A stretch of DNA of 64,000 nt, from positions 620,001 to 684,000 of the forward strand of contig JAADJZ010000012.1 of the NCBI GenBank assembly GCA_011032825.1, in the 5' to 3' direction. Below, piece after piece: positions 33,098 through 44,527 of this stretch; positions within the stretch are counted from its first letter, which is position 1; every line of letters starts with the position of its first letter. The notes beneath the pieces are model-generated. The model was not told the DNA's origin. It saw only the letters and a program-made list of their open reading frames with translations, and made no database searches. The stretch is from Massariosphaeria phaeospora. Taxonomy: Eukaryota > Ascomycota > Dothideomycetes > Pleosporales. The translations under genes and the position numbers were made by a program.

Positions 33098-36000
33098 GAT
33101 GTTAGTTTGGTGTTGCGCAGGCAGAAAAAAAATTGTGTGGGGAGGCGAATTATAAAAAGTGTCCTACGGGACGCCATGCATCAGGGGGGCAACGACCGGG
33201 GCAACGGCCAAACCTCGCTCAGGCAGGAATACAGCCAAACTTTAATCAGACGCAGTGCCCGGAGACGCATGACGGATGACGAGAGGTAACATACTAGGAA
33301 TTGGATGTTTGCACTCAGCAGCGTCAAGGACGAGTCCATTACGTGCAACGAGCGAGATAAGAATAGGATCTCGGATGACGGCCGGGTCTCGTGCTCGTGG
33401 GACAGTGCCTGCAGGTTCCCAGCTACCCAGGTCAGAGCTAGACAAGGAGAAATCCGACGAGGCTTACGGCCAAGGCTAGAGGGCCGTTGGGAATGGGAAC
33501 AGAGGAATAAGCAAGCGTATCGACTTGCAATGGAGGCCGAAGAAGCAAGTCGGATCCGAGACCAGCTGTGATAGGTAGGATTGCAGAGCGAACGGGTGCA
33601 AAATGCGGGGGAAGAGGACCAAGCACGGACGGTATAATCAGCGGTTAACGTGCTCTTGTCCGGCGGGCCACTTGGAGATGTCGTTTTTGAAGTTCATTCC
33701 CAGGGCTGGTGCGGGAGGGGCGTCTAGGCGGGCGTGATGTCGTGGAAGGGAGGCGCGGCACGCTTGTCCTTTTAACGGACGGGTGCCAGAGAACGAGCGG
33801 CCGAGGGCGTGGAGCAGAGTGTCACGACGATAGGCGTACGGAGGGCGAGGCGCTGGGGGAGGGATTTGTCGGCGTCTGGTCGTGTAGTCTGGGGTACTTG
33901 TGCAGCGTGGGGAAGCTGGCGGGCAGCCGCAATTGGCTGGCCTGAGGCTTGGATCGAAGACCGACGACCCTGGAGCTCGTTTTTCAGGGCGGACTCCTTC
34001 GCGCAAGAGCACGCGGCCGGCTGAGGGCGTGGGGTGCACAATGGACTGGAGTGGACGCGGGTGAGGATACGGCGGGGCACGAGAATGCAGGCTGCGCGTA
34101 CTGCGGCTGCTCTAGTTAGATGAGATGACGGCAGCGGAGTGCGCTGGACGACGAGGAGACGGTGGAGCAGGCCCGGTGGCAGTGGTGAGCAGGACGGGAC
34201 GAGCGATGAGCGATGAGCGAATTCTGGTGCTCTGGGAGACGCGGAGGCATTTAAGTAATGATAAGTAGGCAAGTCGGGGAGAGCTAGCTGGGTGGGTTGG
34301 GTGTTCGCTCTTGTGAAGAAGTGTGGCCGGGATAGATGACTCGACGGGGCACCCGACACTTGCCCGCGACGACGAGCCACCGCACTGGAATCCATGGCAC
34401 CTGAGGGCGACGGCGCGCCGGCACAAAGCCGCTACAAAGCATCGCCGTCTGCCGTCGCTCGTCTTTGTTGCAAGGCCATGCAAGCGTGGAGCGTGGCATC
34501 GCAGACAGCGAAGAGTCTCGCTTCGGGGCGGGCGGGGCCCGTGCGCGGTTGCAGCGCCGAGGGAATTGCCCACAACCACCACGACCACAACCCACACCAG
34601 GAGCGCGGGCACGGCAAGCGGACGTGACCTCGATCCCGCCCGCCGCTGGCTGTGCCTGGATGTATCATGCTGGTGTACTCCGTACCTGGCACGCTTGCTG
34701 CTCGGGCGACCTTGACCAGCGCTGCAGTCTCGCACCCTGTCCCGCAGATACTGTACATACATGGCCCCCTCCGCAGTCGATGAACAGCCGTGCATAGGGC
34801 TGGCCGATGCTACTCCATCCCGACGGCCTCTGATAGCGCTCCACGCTTCTCACTACCCCGTCTGACGCTGCCCGCTGCCTTCCCGCGCTCGCTGACTGCC
34901 GCTGGTGGGTGAAGCCGATGTTGCAGGCCATATTGCGCGCATGAGGTGCAGTCTAATCCCTCTGGTGAATGGCGGCGCCCAGGGACCCTGTTGGAGTCGA
35001 TCGTCCGCTTAGCTCCGGCGAGCATGCACACGCAACTCGCGTTCGACATGGTGAGAGCGGATGGCGAGACATCAAGGTACGGGCGGCCGTGTAATATGGC
35101 GCGTCCGCGTCCAGCCTACCCCGCAACGACGGCATGTGCTGATCTCAGCTCCTCCATCGACTGCACGACGGCCAGGACGTGCCACGGCTTCCCTAGATCA
35201 GACGGGTGCGCGCAGCCAGACGTGTGGGTCGGTGGCCACGGCCAGTCCGGCGTCGTCTCACCACTCTCACCACCTGCACTCACGCCCCAGCCATGACGAC
35301 GGCGGCTGCAGGAGAGCGCACCGAAGGCCAGCGACCCCTCTCGGCCAAGCAGACCACACCCCCACGCCCACCTGCCCGCTCCCTGCAGAGCAATTAACAA
35401 GCTTGCGCGAGAAACGCTTCGAGTCCAAGTGCAGGGGGTCGAATCGGCTGCGACTGCTCTTGCACCTATCTACCACCTGCCAGTGCGCCCGTACGCATCC
35501 GCACCCACGGCTTTACCCCTCGCCAGCTCACCACCCACCCGCCTCTGCTCTGCATAGCACGCGCCATATACTGCTATGGGGAGTCGGAAGGCCATCCGCC
35601 ATGCAGCCCGCACAGCACCTGGAACCGATGCTGCTATCGCCGAGCGGGCTGGCCACCTCTCCATGACGCACGCACGCGCTGGCTATGGAGCAGCTTCGTG
35701 GTTGCACCGCGTCCGCAGCATCTTCACGATAATGCACTTTGCTGGCCTCGATTCCCGTTCGTCGTTTCCGACTGTCATTGTCTCCTGCCATCGGCATGCC
35801 ATGCCATCGTTGGATGCTTGCCTGGGGCAATATACGATCCTGTCGGCGACGTCGTTTACTGCTGGAAATTCTGAGGCCACGAGTCAGCTTGAACTGTTGC
35901 TGCTGCTGTACCACCAGCTTCCTCGGAAGCCATGATGCGTATCCGCTACACATCCATCTCTTGACCCTCGAGGTACTCACACCGTGTAGCCAGACCAGTA

Positions 36001-36697
36001 CTTTGATCAGCACTTACGGGCCACACTATCTCCTCGTACTCTTATCATCTTCTGCCCCTATTGCTCACTTCTTTACCGCCCGAATCGTCTCTCAGTTAGC
36101 ACTTACCAGCTCTTTACTGGTGATACTCGTCGATCCCGTATTGTAGCTGACTGAACCGAGACCAGATACGAAAAAACGAGGCCCGTCTATGTGTGGGGGC
36201 ACTTGTAGGTTCCTTCCTTCTGCAACGCAAAGAGCAGTTTCCAGCTCAATACAGCGCGTAAGCGGAAGTAACCTAGCACCATGCCAAAAACTGTACACCT
36301 CTCCAGGTCGTCCTAAACTGATCAAGTGTAAGGAATTGCAGCTTGACGACGTGATTAGTTAAGAATTTGAGTCGCGCATCTTTTGGCACTGGCGTAGCTT
36401 GGAGGCGCAGATGGGTTGTGTACTGTGAGCGCTGTCCGACCGGAAGACATAAAAGTGGTGGAGTGTGAAGTTTTTGAAGGGATTTCCATTCGGTCCAGGC
36501 CCAAGGTACTTAGGTATCGGCGTAGCCACGAATCTTCTCAATCCCACAAAACGAACAAAACCCTGTTCACCATGGAGCCGCAGCTTTTGAAGTAGTTCGC
36601 CAGGACACCAATAACGCCATTCATACAGCCAGCACTGACTTCTTCAACCACCTCCTATCTTTTCGCCTGCTATGTGTCGTCTCGTCTCGTCTCCGCT
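33098..36697. other. Long GC-rich stretch without a supported gene
   Basis: 3.6 kb with many overlapping open frames on both strands but none with a recognisable domain, coding-like pattern or intron structure. The open frames at 33772-34395 and 34112-34795 (minus) and 35061-35666 (plus) read as Arg/Ser/Pro-rich sequence typical of non-coding GC-rich DNA. A conserved non-coding RNA cannot be excluded. Confidence 0.5.
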
Positions 36698-37054
36698 CTA
36701 CTGCCCGAGCACATGCTTATCCTCTACACCACAAATTAGCCCCTCCCTCTCTCCAGTATTCAAACCCACACATCCACTTACTCTGCTGCGTAATCATCAA
36801 GCCATAGCGCTTCTTGATCGTAACGCGGTGCCTGTTCCCACCAATCCAGTTAGCCAGTACCTCTTTTTCTCTCCATCTTCCCCAAAAAAGAGAATCCCAG
36901 CGCATCTGCGTATCTGCGTGACTGCGTACCTCGAGTACCGATCGTCGGGCGAAAACCGCGCCGGGTGCGCGCTCTTGGCCACCTCGCCGCCGACCACTTT
37001 GTTCAGCGTGTATTGGCGCTTGCCCGAGCCGTCGAGCGTGTACATGAGATGCAT
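36698..37054 (-). CDS. NOP10: H/ACA ribonucleoprotein subunit Nop10
   Basis: Essential core subunit of H/ACA snoRNPs, which carry out pseudouridylation of rRNA in the nucleolus and Cajal bodies. Three exons, 37054-36930, 36831-36782 and 36723-36698, give 66 residues, the size expected of Nop10. The N-terminus reads [20 protein letters not shown], followed by [15 protein letters not shown], the highly conserved Nop10 zinc-less core. Exon 2 restores [17 protein letters not shown] across the splice. Exon 3 (KDKHVLGQ) is short; its acceptor TGTAG follows a GGCTAAT branch-like site. Donors are GTACGC and GTAAGT. The gene is divergent from LCL2, 429 bp apart. The first two exons are certain, the third well supported by frame and signals. 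Confidence 0.93.
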
Positions 37055-37483
37055 GCTGCGGGGGCGCGCGGAAGGTTAGCTTTGTGGTTATATATATAAA
37101 AAAAAAATTTGAGCGCGAGGGGAGGGGGCTGGGCTGCGGACTTGGCGTACGTGGGTGGAGTGTGGTGTTGGAGCTGGGAAAGAGGGTGCGTGGGCGTGTA
37201 TTGCGCTCACAGTGTGCGCTTTGGTGCAGTGTCGAAGTTAAGGTAAGTTTGCGGTGGTGGTGGTGGTTGGTGGTGTTCTTCGGCGAAGCGCTTTTCTGCC
37301 TCCGCAAAAAGCTACCAAGCAGGCGAGAATCTTGGCGTGTTTGTGCGGTTTGTGCGTAAGCTAAGCTCCACATCAGCATCATCGCCGGACATGCCAACAC
37401 GTCTCACCAATCTCACCAAATCCCTACACCACGCACGATCCGTCCGCCTCGCGCAAAACCCCACACAGACAACCACCACTACA
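37055..37483. promoter_or_regulatory. Shared divergent promoter region of NOP10 and LCL2
   Basis: This 429 bp lies between two divergent starts. It contains a poly-A run (37099-37107) next to a TATATATA sequence on the plus strand (37089-37097), and a (GGT)n run at 37253-37275. Specific factor sites are not recognisable. Confidence 0.45.
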
Positions 37484-37984
37484 ATGCCCCGCCTCAGCAC
37501 CGTCCTCTCCCTAGTCCTCAGTTTCCTCGCTCTGGGCGCACACGCGCAATTCGGCTTCTTCGACCAGATGTTCAACGGCGGCGGCGGCGGCGGTGGTGGG
37601 CACCAGCAGCAGCAGCAGCAGAACGTGCGCAGCGATAGCAGCTGGTACCAGGCGCAGTACGAAGGCGGTAAGTTACCTTCATCTACATCTACATCTACTT
37701 CCACTTCTACTTCTACTTCTACATCACATCGCCTCCTCCTCCATGCATGCATGCATGCCCTACAAACACTGGCTAACACGCCCGACGCAGCGCACTGCAC
37801 AAACTACCTCTGCCCCGGCACGCTCTCATGCGTGCACTTCCCGCACCACTGCCCCTGCGCCTGGGAAGCCGTCGAGGACAAGGTGGAGCTGGGGGCTGGG
37901 ATTGCGATTTGCGCGTCCAAGGGCGGGTATCGGGATGGGGAGACGGCGCGGAAGATCGAGTTGGCGCGGAAGGGCTTGTTGTGA
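37484..37984 (+). CDS. LCL2: Long chronological lifespan protein 2
   Basis: Small secreted/ER protein of the fungal LCL2 family, linked in yeast to chronological lifespan and ER-associated degradation. Exons 37484-37667 and 37791-37984, joined in phase 1, give 125 residues. A signal peptide is visible ([20 protein letters not shown], cleavage near AQF). FGFFDQMF is followed by a Gly/His/Gln-rich stretch ([15 protein letters not shown]) and then [11 protein letters not shown]. The second exon carries the family block [20 protein letters not shown], with [15 protein letters not shown] and the C-terminal [14 protein letters not shown]. All conserved cysteines appear present. The 123 bp intron contains a (CTACAT/CTTCTA)n run and ATGC repeats, unusual in such short introns. 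Confidence 0.95.
   Translation: MPRLSTVLSLVLSFLALGAHAQFGFFDQMFNGGGGGGGGHQQQQQQNVRSDSSWYQAQYEGGKLPSSTSTSTSTSTSTSTSHRLLLHACMHALQTLANTPDAAHCTNYLCPGTLSCVHFPHHCPCAWEAVEDKVELGAGIAICASKGGYRDGETARKIELARKGLL
37679..37758 (+). repeat. Hexanucleotide and ATGC microsatellite inside the LCL2 intron
   Basis: The intron holds about eight TCTACA/TCTACT-type hexamers (37681-37727) and then CATGCATGCATGCATGC (37743-37759). Length variation here would not alter the protein. Confidence 0.8.
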
Positions 37985-38303
37985 GGGAGAGGTGTTACGG
38001 GGGGTGGTGGTACGGAAAAGCGGTGGGTTGGGGGGTGTGGGGAGGAGCAATTGAAACGAACTAGAGGGGACATTGGAGGCGTGTGCGCCGTATGGGAGTA
38101 CGGCAATGCTTAGAAAGAAGATACTGGATCCATTAAAGTATGAATAAGAACAACGCTAGAGGAATGCGAGAACGCTATACCCATTCATCACATCGTCGAA
38201 TCGTACACTAAGTCACACGCCAAGCCAATATACCTCCCCTTCACAACCCGAGAACGCGACTCCTCTCATAAACGCCGCGCTCAGGCTCAAGCCCCAGCCT
38301 CAA
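37985..38303. other. Convergent intergenic region
   Basis: No gene seen in 319 bp between the LCL2 stop and the stop of the coiled-coil gene. Confidence 0.55.
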
Positions 38304-41207
38304 TCAACTCCGCTTAACATACTGATACCGATACGGCTGCTTCTCGCCCTCGCGCGCACCCCCGACCTCCTGCCTGCCCCACTCCCTCAGCAACACCCTG
38401 CCCAAGACGTCGCGCTCGGCCTGCACCTTCGCGACGCCCGCCGCCCACTGCTCGTCGCGCTTGCCCACGACCAGCTTGGCGCGCTCCTTGACGGCTTTGC
38501 TCAGCATGGCCGCGAGCCGCTCGTCCATGGCCTTGTTGACGGCGTCGAAGTCCTCGCGGCTGGATTCGATCTGTGTGTTCAGGCGCGTGTTTTCTTCACG
38601 CAGGGCGGCGAGCTCGGCGGTTAGGTCGTCTTTGTCGAGACGGAGGGTGTTGAGCGCGGCTTGTAGGTCGATGGCGGGCTCGGTATCGGCGGCAGCGAAA
38701 GCGTCGGCGTCGGATTTCAGACGCGCGTTTTCTTTGCGAAGGGAGGATGTTGAGGATTTGAGGGTTTTGATGGCGGAGGCTTGTTTGCGGAGGAGGGTGT
38801 GTAGGTTTGCGATCTCTGTGTCTTTTGCGTTGGGCATGGGGGATGGCGGACAGCTTTCGTCCGAGGACGACGCTGACGATGACTGTTCTTCTGCTGCGTC
38901 TGTTTGCTGCGCGGCTTCGGTGCGGAGCTGTTCGGCTTCGCTCTGGGATGCTTTCAGCTGCTTAGCCAGCCTTCTCTTCTCGGCCCGCTCGTGCTCAATG
39001 AGGGCTCCGGCTTTGCGCACTGCATCCTCGGCCTTGGAGCGTACGTCTACCATTTTCGCTTCGTTGTCTTCTACTAGCTCCTCGTACTGGGACTGGAGCT
39101 CCTTTGACCTGTTTTCCGCCTCGGCTTTCAGCTCTTTGACTTTGCTGAGCCGCCTCTCCAGATCCGCGGCACGCCGGTCTGCCTCTGCACGGGTTGTTTG
39201 TAGGCGCTCGGTGGTATCTTCAAGATCTTTTTCTAGTCGTTCAACGGCCGTTCGTGCCTTAGCGCTCGCATGGTGCTCTTCAGCAAGTTGCTGGCGGAGG
39301 GTGGAAATCGTCGTTTCTAATCCCTCAATGCGACCTCTTGCAGTGTTCAACTGCTGGTCTAGGCGTTCCTGTTCATCGATGTGGCGAAGAATTTGTTGAT
39401 CTTTGGCTGCTGCATCGGCCCGGGAGGATTCTAATTGCATCCGAAGCGCTTGTAGTCGAGACTCAAGGTCTATGTTTCTACCCAGTTGCTCCTCCTTTGT
39501 ATCTAAATCAATGAGAGCGGCTTTGAGCTGGGTTTGGCACGTGTTCAGCCGACGCTGCAAGTCCTGCATTCGAGAATCTGAATTTGCACTTTGAAGTAGC
39601 TCTTCCTCCTTCTTCGCCAGTTCCGCAGTCGACTCTCGGAGCTGAGATTGAACCGTCTCAAGGCGGCTTTTCAGGTTGGTGTTTTGTCGCAGCTGCTCGT
39701 CTCTGACAGACACTTCGGCGCGGGAAGAATCGAGCTCAGATTGTAAGGAGCGAATGCGTAACTCTAGAGCAGAGATCATAGGGGAGTGGTCGTCGCTTGG
39801 TGTTTGGGCCGTTGTGTTGAGGGCTGTAGCAGCTTGTGCTTCCTCCCGAGCAGATTTAGCCTCTGCCGTGGCCTTTGTAAGGTCGGCTTGGAGGTCATCT
39901 CCCCGAGTCTGCAACGCAGAGAGCCTCTTGAGCAGCTCATTACATTCCCTGGTGAACTCTTGCTCTTTCTGCTGTTGTTGCAGGGTGTGGGATCTCTTGG
40001 CAATCTCCAGCTCTTCCTGTTTTGAATGCCTAAGCTGATCCAACTCAGCCTTCACCTGCTCGAGGAGCTGTTCCTTGGCCCTCGCTTGTTCATCTGCCAT
40101 CCGCTTGGACTCTTCTAACGCTTTCAGGTGTTGCTCAAACTCTGCGTTTTGGTTCCGAAGCTTAGCTAGACCCTGCAAACGCAGTTCTGCGCCGAATTCT
40201 TGTATCTTAGCATTCAGCTCGTCTTGTTGCGCCCGTAGCTGACTCGTAAAGGATGTCTGGGCAGATTTCATGCTTTCTCTCTGCAATTCCTTATCTCGTT
40301 CCAGGCCAGCGATGATTTCCTTTTGCTTATAGCCATCCTTACGCATGTCGTCCAGCTCCGATCGGTTAAAAGACAGTATGGTTTCAAGTTCGGTGATTCG
40401 GGTTTTGGACGCAAGCTGAGATTGGTCTAGGCAAGACTGAAGCTCGGCGATCCGGCATCGCATTGCATCCGGCCCCTCGGTATGATCATTCGTGGCGTGT
40501 GCGGTTGGGTGGTGAATGACGGTCTCCTGTGTGGGTTTACGCGGCGTATCGTAGTCCTCGACAGTGGCTTGTAACGATCGCGCTTTCGGAGCAGCAGCGT
40601 TGGGTACTTGAAGAGTGTTGTGCTTGGATACCCTCAACGGCGTTGAAGTCAAAGCATCGCCAAGGTCGCTATCAGGCAATGCGCTCAAGTAGCTCCTGAC
40701 CTTCTCCTCATTCTCCATCGACGATTCCGAAGATGCCCTACTGGTCTGGCGGCTCTTAGTCGTCCCCTTGACGCGCACAGTAGGGGACGTTGAGTCGATG
40801 TCGGCATCCTCTTTCGCTGAGCTCTCCAGCACCTCGTGAGTGCCCTCTTCAGTCGAGTTATGCGCCTGGTCTGATTCCAGCGGCGCATCCGCGTTTATTT
40901 CCTCTACCCGCACATTCGCTTCTTTTCGAGACTTTATCTGCGCGGCGGGCAGGTCGGTTGTCATCCAGTAGGTCATGTTCATCGTAAAGTCCTCCGGGCC
41001 TTCTATGTCGCTGGTGTCCACCACGTCCACTTTCGGCTTGTGATCATCTTCAAGTCCGGTTGCATCGAGAGTCGACTCCAGGCCCAATGCGTCCATGTCC
41101 ATCTCATATTGCGAGCCAACTGGAGAGGCAGGGCGTCGCGCCGGGCTACGTCGCCGGGGCCGGTATGACGTCGGGCTCGCGCTGTGGGAGGAGTACGATC
41201 GCGGCAT
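38304..41207 (-). CDS. Large coiled-coil protein, possibly cytoskeletal/MTOC-associated
   Basis: Single exon, 967 residues. From about residue 240 to the end most of the protein shows heptad-type coiled coil (repeated Leu/Glu/Lys/Gln, e.g. RITELETILSFNRSELDDMR and RLDQQLNTARGRIEGLETTI). The N-terminus is Ser/Arg/Pro-rich (RPRRRSPARRPASPVGSQYE) with a short conserved-looking block, GPEDFTMNMTYWM. The C-terminal part (AVNKAMDERLAAMLSKAVKE, then VLGRVLLREWGRQEVG) resembles the end of fungal spindle-pole or TACC-like proteins; this is from memory of the pattern and not certain. Low-complexity Ser runs near residue 720 break the coil. The function is unproven; a scaffold role at microtubule-organising centres is the best guess. 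Confidence 0.8.
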   Translation of the reverse strand: MPRSYSSHSASPTSYRPRRRSPARRPASPVGSQYEMDMDALGLESTLDATGLEDDHKPKVDVVDTSDIEGPEDFTMNMTYWMTTDLPAAQIKSRKEANVRVEEINADAPLESDQAHNSTEEGTHEVLESSAKEDADIDSTSPTVRVKGTTKSRQTSRASSESSMENEEKVRSYLSALPDSDLGDALTSTPLRVSKHNTLQVPNAAAPKARSLQATVEDYDTPRKPTQETVIHHPTAHATNDHTEGPDAMRCRIAELQSCLDQSQLASKTRITELETILSFNRSELDDMRKDGYKQKEIIAGLERDKELQRESMKSAQTSFTSQLRAQQDELNAKIQEFGAELRLQGLAKLRNQNAEFEQHLKALEESKRMADEQARAKEQLLEQVKAELDQLRHSKQEELEIAKRSHTLQQQQKEQEFTRECNELLKRLSALQTRGDDLQADLTKATAEAKSAREEAQAATALNTTAQTPSDDHSPMISALELRIRSLQSELDSSRAEVSVRDEQLRQNTNLKSRLETVQSQLRESTAELAKKEEELLQSANSDSRMQDLQRRLNTCQTQLKAALIDLDTKEEQLGRNIDLESRLQALRMQLESSRADAAAKDQQILRHIDEQERLDQQLNTARGRIEGLETTISTLRQQLAEEHHASAKARTAVERLEKDLEDTTERLQTTRAEADRRAADLERRLSKVKELKAEAENRSKELQSQYEELVEDNEAKMVDVRSKAEDAVRKAGALIEHERAEKRRLAKQLKASQSEAEQLRTEAAQQTDAAEEQSSSASSSDESCPPSPMPNAKDTEIANLHTLLRKQASAIKTLKSSTSSLRKENARLKSDADAFAAADTEPAIDLQAALNTLRLDKDDLTAELAALREENTRLNTQIESSREDFDAVNKAMDERLAAMLSKAVKERAKLVVGKRDEQWAAGVAKVQAERDVLGRVLLREWGRQEVGGAREGEKQPYRYQYVKRS

Positions 41208-42589
41208 TGTTCATAGTCCGTATGCGCAGCCGATAAGAATTGTGCTGTGATGGTTGTGTGGGTTCGGTCTACTTCGCTGTAGAGTTCACGAGTTGTTTGT
41301 TTGCCAAGCATCTCCAACGCGTTTAAGGTTAGTGCGGGGTGCCCAGGCCAGGTCACTGCGGACGACCTCGGGAGACTCTTTTCAACTCTCTCTAACCTCT
41401 GCTCCCCTACTCCGTACTTTCAGCATTCGCTTGCCCTCACATCTAGTTACAGCTCATTTTCCAAGAGCCGTCGAATCTAGCACCTGCGCAGATTCTTAGC
41501 CGAAGCCCCGCGCATCGTATCTGCCAACAACGGTTTGCAAGAGATCTCCGTATTGCACGCGAGAAATTCCACAATCAATCACCTCAAACAGTACCTTCTT
41601 CTTATCTGTGTATTACTCAATATCTGTGATGCAGGTACGAGCCAGAACACGGGGTCCGTTGCTGTACTATATAACATGCTCTTCGCCCAGCTCCAATATC
41701 GGGGCACCTTTCTTCACTATACCCACGTCAATGTCTTTTGCGTTCTTTGCTGTATACTTTCTCTTACTCGGCGTTCACGTTGTGCCAACGGCAATCATAC
41801 AATATGCTCACAGCATAGCTGATACGGTGGCGAGTCGTTATGACCATTTATGCTAAACCAGCTCTCTTCATGACTAACAAACATCTACGTTGTAGCTAAT
41901 ATTAGCAGCTGTTACAGTTTGTCATTTACGTACATACCTTCTTACACTCGCTTCGTGACAAAAGACCTGCTCGGGATGTTGCCAAGCTTCATGTCCGGTA
42001 AGCCTCCAAGTCCGTGTTTCGAAACTAACTCTCCGCCTACGGATCTAGTACAGCACAGCCACTGAACTAAATAACAGGATGGTCCGTTCATGACCCGGGG
42101 TGCCCAACAGGAATCCTTTCATCTAGCAAGTCCTATTGGACGCCTAGCCATAACTCGGAAACACACGCAGCCATTCCCTCATCGGACGTATGGCTTGATC
42201 GAAGAGGCCGTTCGATGACAGATGAACGATGAGCAGTCATAAAAGAACACTATGTGGGAAAAGCCATGCGCGGAGAGCAACACCTACAGGTTGATTCTTG
42301 TCTGGGAGCCGAGTGATGGTAGGGTTACATTGTTGCCCGGAGCTGACGAAAGGCTATGCCCGGAAAGCCGTTTAGGCAGCTAAGACTTTGGCTGATACGA
42401 GAGAACGTGGTGTTTCATGGCACCAGCCCAGACAAAACAATCGGCCAATAAATGAGTTGACTCTGGTAGGCGAGATGACATACTCCGGAGGACAAAGCGG
42501 CGTTTGATACATATTGTGAGGGCCGCGCACGAACAATCAACGCGAAGTTATCCCAATCCAAAAAACTGGGGTTCTCCCATCGACGAGAA
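41208..42589. other. Divergent intergenic region
   Basis: No strongly supported gene in 1.4 kb. A 41-codon hydrophobic frame at 41731-41856 starts MSFAFFAVYFLLLGVHVVPT but lacks further support. Confidence 0.45.
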
Positions 42590-44527
42590 ATGCATCCGCT
42601 TCGCTGGGATTTTCCACCTGCCTCGGGCTCTAACCCACCTCGAGAGATCAATGTCGAGAAAGTCGACCTCGACGATTCGATCGCCAAATACATACGAGCA
42701 GCAGTGACATCCTCCCATCCAAACCAAGGGTTTGGATCGAAGCCAGTCTACCGCAATGACACTATCGACTTGCGAGGCACCGCCCAAGGCCCACACACCC
42801 AGGATGCAGAGAATGTACAGCGCATACATTGGTGTTTGACCTGTACCGAAAAGTACGCTGGCGCGAAAGTATGGGATGCATGCAACAACTGTGAGTTTAC
42901 CTCTCCTTACTTTTAGTGCTTCGCTGACCATAGGACAGTTAAAATGGGACCAAGCACGAGCATATGGAAGAACAGCTTCGAGATGAAAGAGAAAGATGAG
43001 CATGTTATGAACCCACTTCCAGAGGGTGTGTCAGCCGCCATCTGCACCTTTGGTACCACAGATACAGGCCCTTTCAACTTAACAACGGCTTTCCCATTCC
43101 TAAATACCGATCGCCCTGATGGGAAGTCATTTCTCTTCTCACAAGCCGAAGCAGAAGGGGCTGAAATTGTAGAAGCCGTAACAACGACACCAGCGACGAT
43201 CATGAATCCCAACCAGAAGTCAAACGTACAATTTCCCGGACCAATGCCTATACCAGCAAGCCGCACACCTTCGAAGCCGCAATATAACGGCACCTATGCC
43301 TGGCATTTTGTAGGACCGGCGATGGAGGGAGCGATCGTAATTCTTTTAATGTTTATTGTCCTCCGTAGCGCCTTCTACACGAAAAGGCCTCACACCATAT
43401 ACGACTACATGAAAGAAGCAGCCAGCAAACACCATCACCACTCACGCAACGCCACACCAATTTCCATAAGTAATTCCATCCCCATCCATGTCCCTATTAC
43501 AGGCCTATCAAGAGCAGAGCGAGACTTTGTTACCCGCCTCAAAAACGGCAACGAAACACCGCCACCTACATACAACGCGGCCATGGGCGATATTAGCAGG
43601 CCTGGAAAGCGAGACAGTTTGATGACCGTAAACATCGCCCTAGAAACCCCGTCTCGCTCCTCGACCGATAGCACCCGCGCACGCGTTTGGCTCGCGGCCG
43701 CAAAGAACTTCCCACGCGGTGGCCGCCGCAGCCGGGTCTTCGCAACTGCAAAACCCGAAGCGCGACGCAGCAAACTATTCCACGCACTCAGCCACAACCG
43801 CAAATGGTCTGGCTCTGTTAGCAGCTTCAAATGGGGTGGCGGCAACGATAAGGAGAAGCGCTCCACGATCCGGATGTCCACCCTTTCGGTATCGAAACAC
43901 CAACGTCTTGCAAGTAAAGTGTCGAGCCATTTCCGAGCCTGGTCCCGCGGATCGATAGCCGGCTCGAGTCTACGGCATGAAGTCCGAGCGTCAACCCTAG
44001 ATGGCCTTATGGACGGGCATCAACAGGTGCCCAGCCCTGCGGCAACGCAACACTCCTTTCCGCACACGCCCACCCACAATCGATTCCCTAGTACCTTGAC
44101 TGCGCACAGTATGCAACTCTTCCCACCTCCATCACCCAGTCAATACTCATTGTCGGAGCACCAGCGCCCAGCGAGCACCCTGAGCCAGCAATTGTTCCCC
44201 CACACGCCTATACACAACCGCTTCCCTAGTACCTTGACCGCACACAGCATGCAACTCTTCCCACCTCCAACATCCACTCAAAACTCATCTTCGCATCGGC
44301 GCATAGCGAGTAACCTGAGCCATCAGTTTTTCCCTCATGAATCGCCGCGAGATGACAGATTTGCGCACCCTGCGCCATCGCCGTTAAGTAGGGAGATGCG
44401 GGGGAGTTTTCAGTTCCCTTTCCAGGGCCCTATGACTGGCCCCGGGCCCGCGGTATACGATGTCGAGGCTCAAACTTTTGCGGGCCCGAGTCGGAACACG
44501 AGGTGGAGTTTTAATCCACCGCAGTAG
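42590..44527 (+). CDS. Single-pass membrane protein with a duplicated cytoplasmic repeat
   Basis: Exons 42590-42890 and 42939-44527 join in phase 1 across a 48 bp intron and give 629 residues. I recognise no named family. An N-terminal part with several cysteines (WCLTCTEKY, CNN) and N-glycosylation-like sites is followed by one membrane segment (MEGAIVILLMFIVLRSAFYT, about residue 230) and a long basic Ser/Arg-rich tail. The tail carries a repeat of about 45 residues present twice, starting FPHTPTHNRFPSTLTAHSMQ with LFPPP following, and a third partial copy (HQFFPHESPRDD). A motif HxRxASxLSxxF recurs three times. No signal peptide is seen at the chosen ATG, so the real start may lie upstream or the protein may be a type III-like membrane protein. 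Confidence 0.7.
44050..44345 (+). repeat. Coding tandem repeat, about 135-140 bp unit, 2.2 copies
   Basis: Two copies begin at about 44056 and 44194 with CGATTCCCTAGTACCTTGAC / CGCTTCCCTAGTACCTTGAC-type sequence in their first part, and a third copy decays after about 40 bp. The repeats encode the F-P-H-T-P...M-Q-L-F-P-P-P units of the membrane protein tail. Confidence 0.75.

Noticed and set aside
34112..34795. 227-codon minus-strand frame in the gene-free GC-rich stretch
   Set aside because: Arg/Ser/His-rich with overlapping frames of similar length on both strands; no domain and no splice pattern.
38461..39399. 312-codon plus-strand frame opposite the coiled-coil gene
   Set aside because: Ser/Arg/Ala-rich reverse image of a Glu/Lys/Leu coiled coil; a known artefact of such genes.
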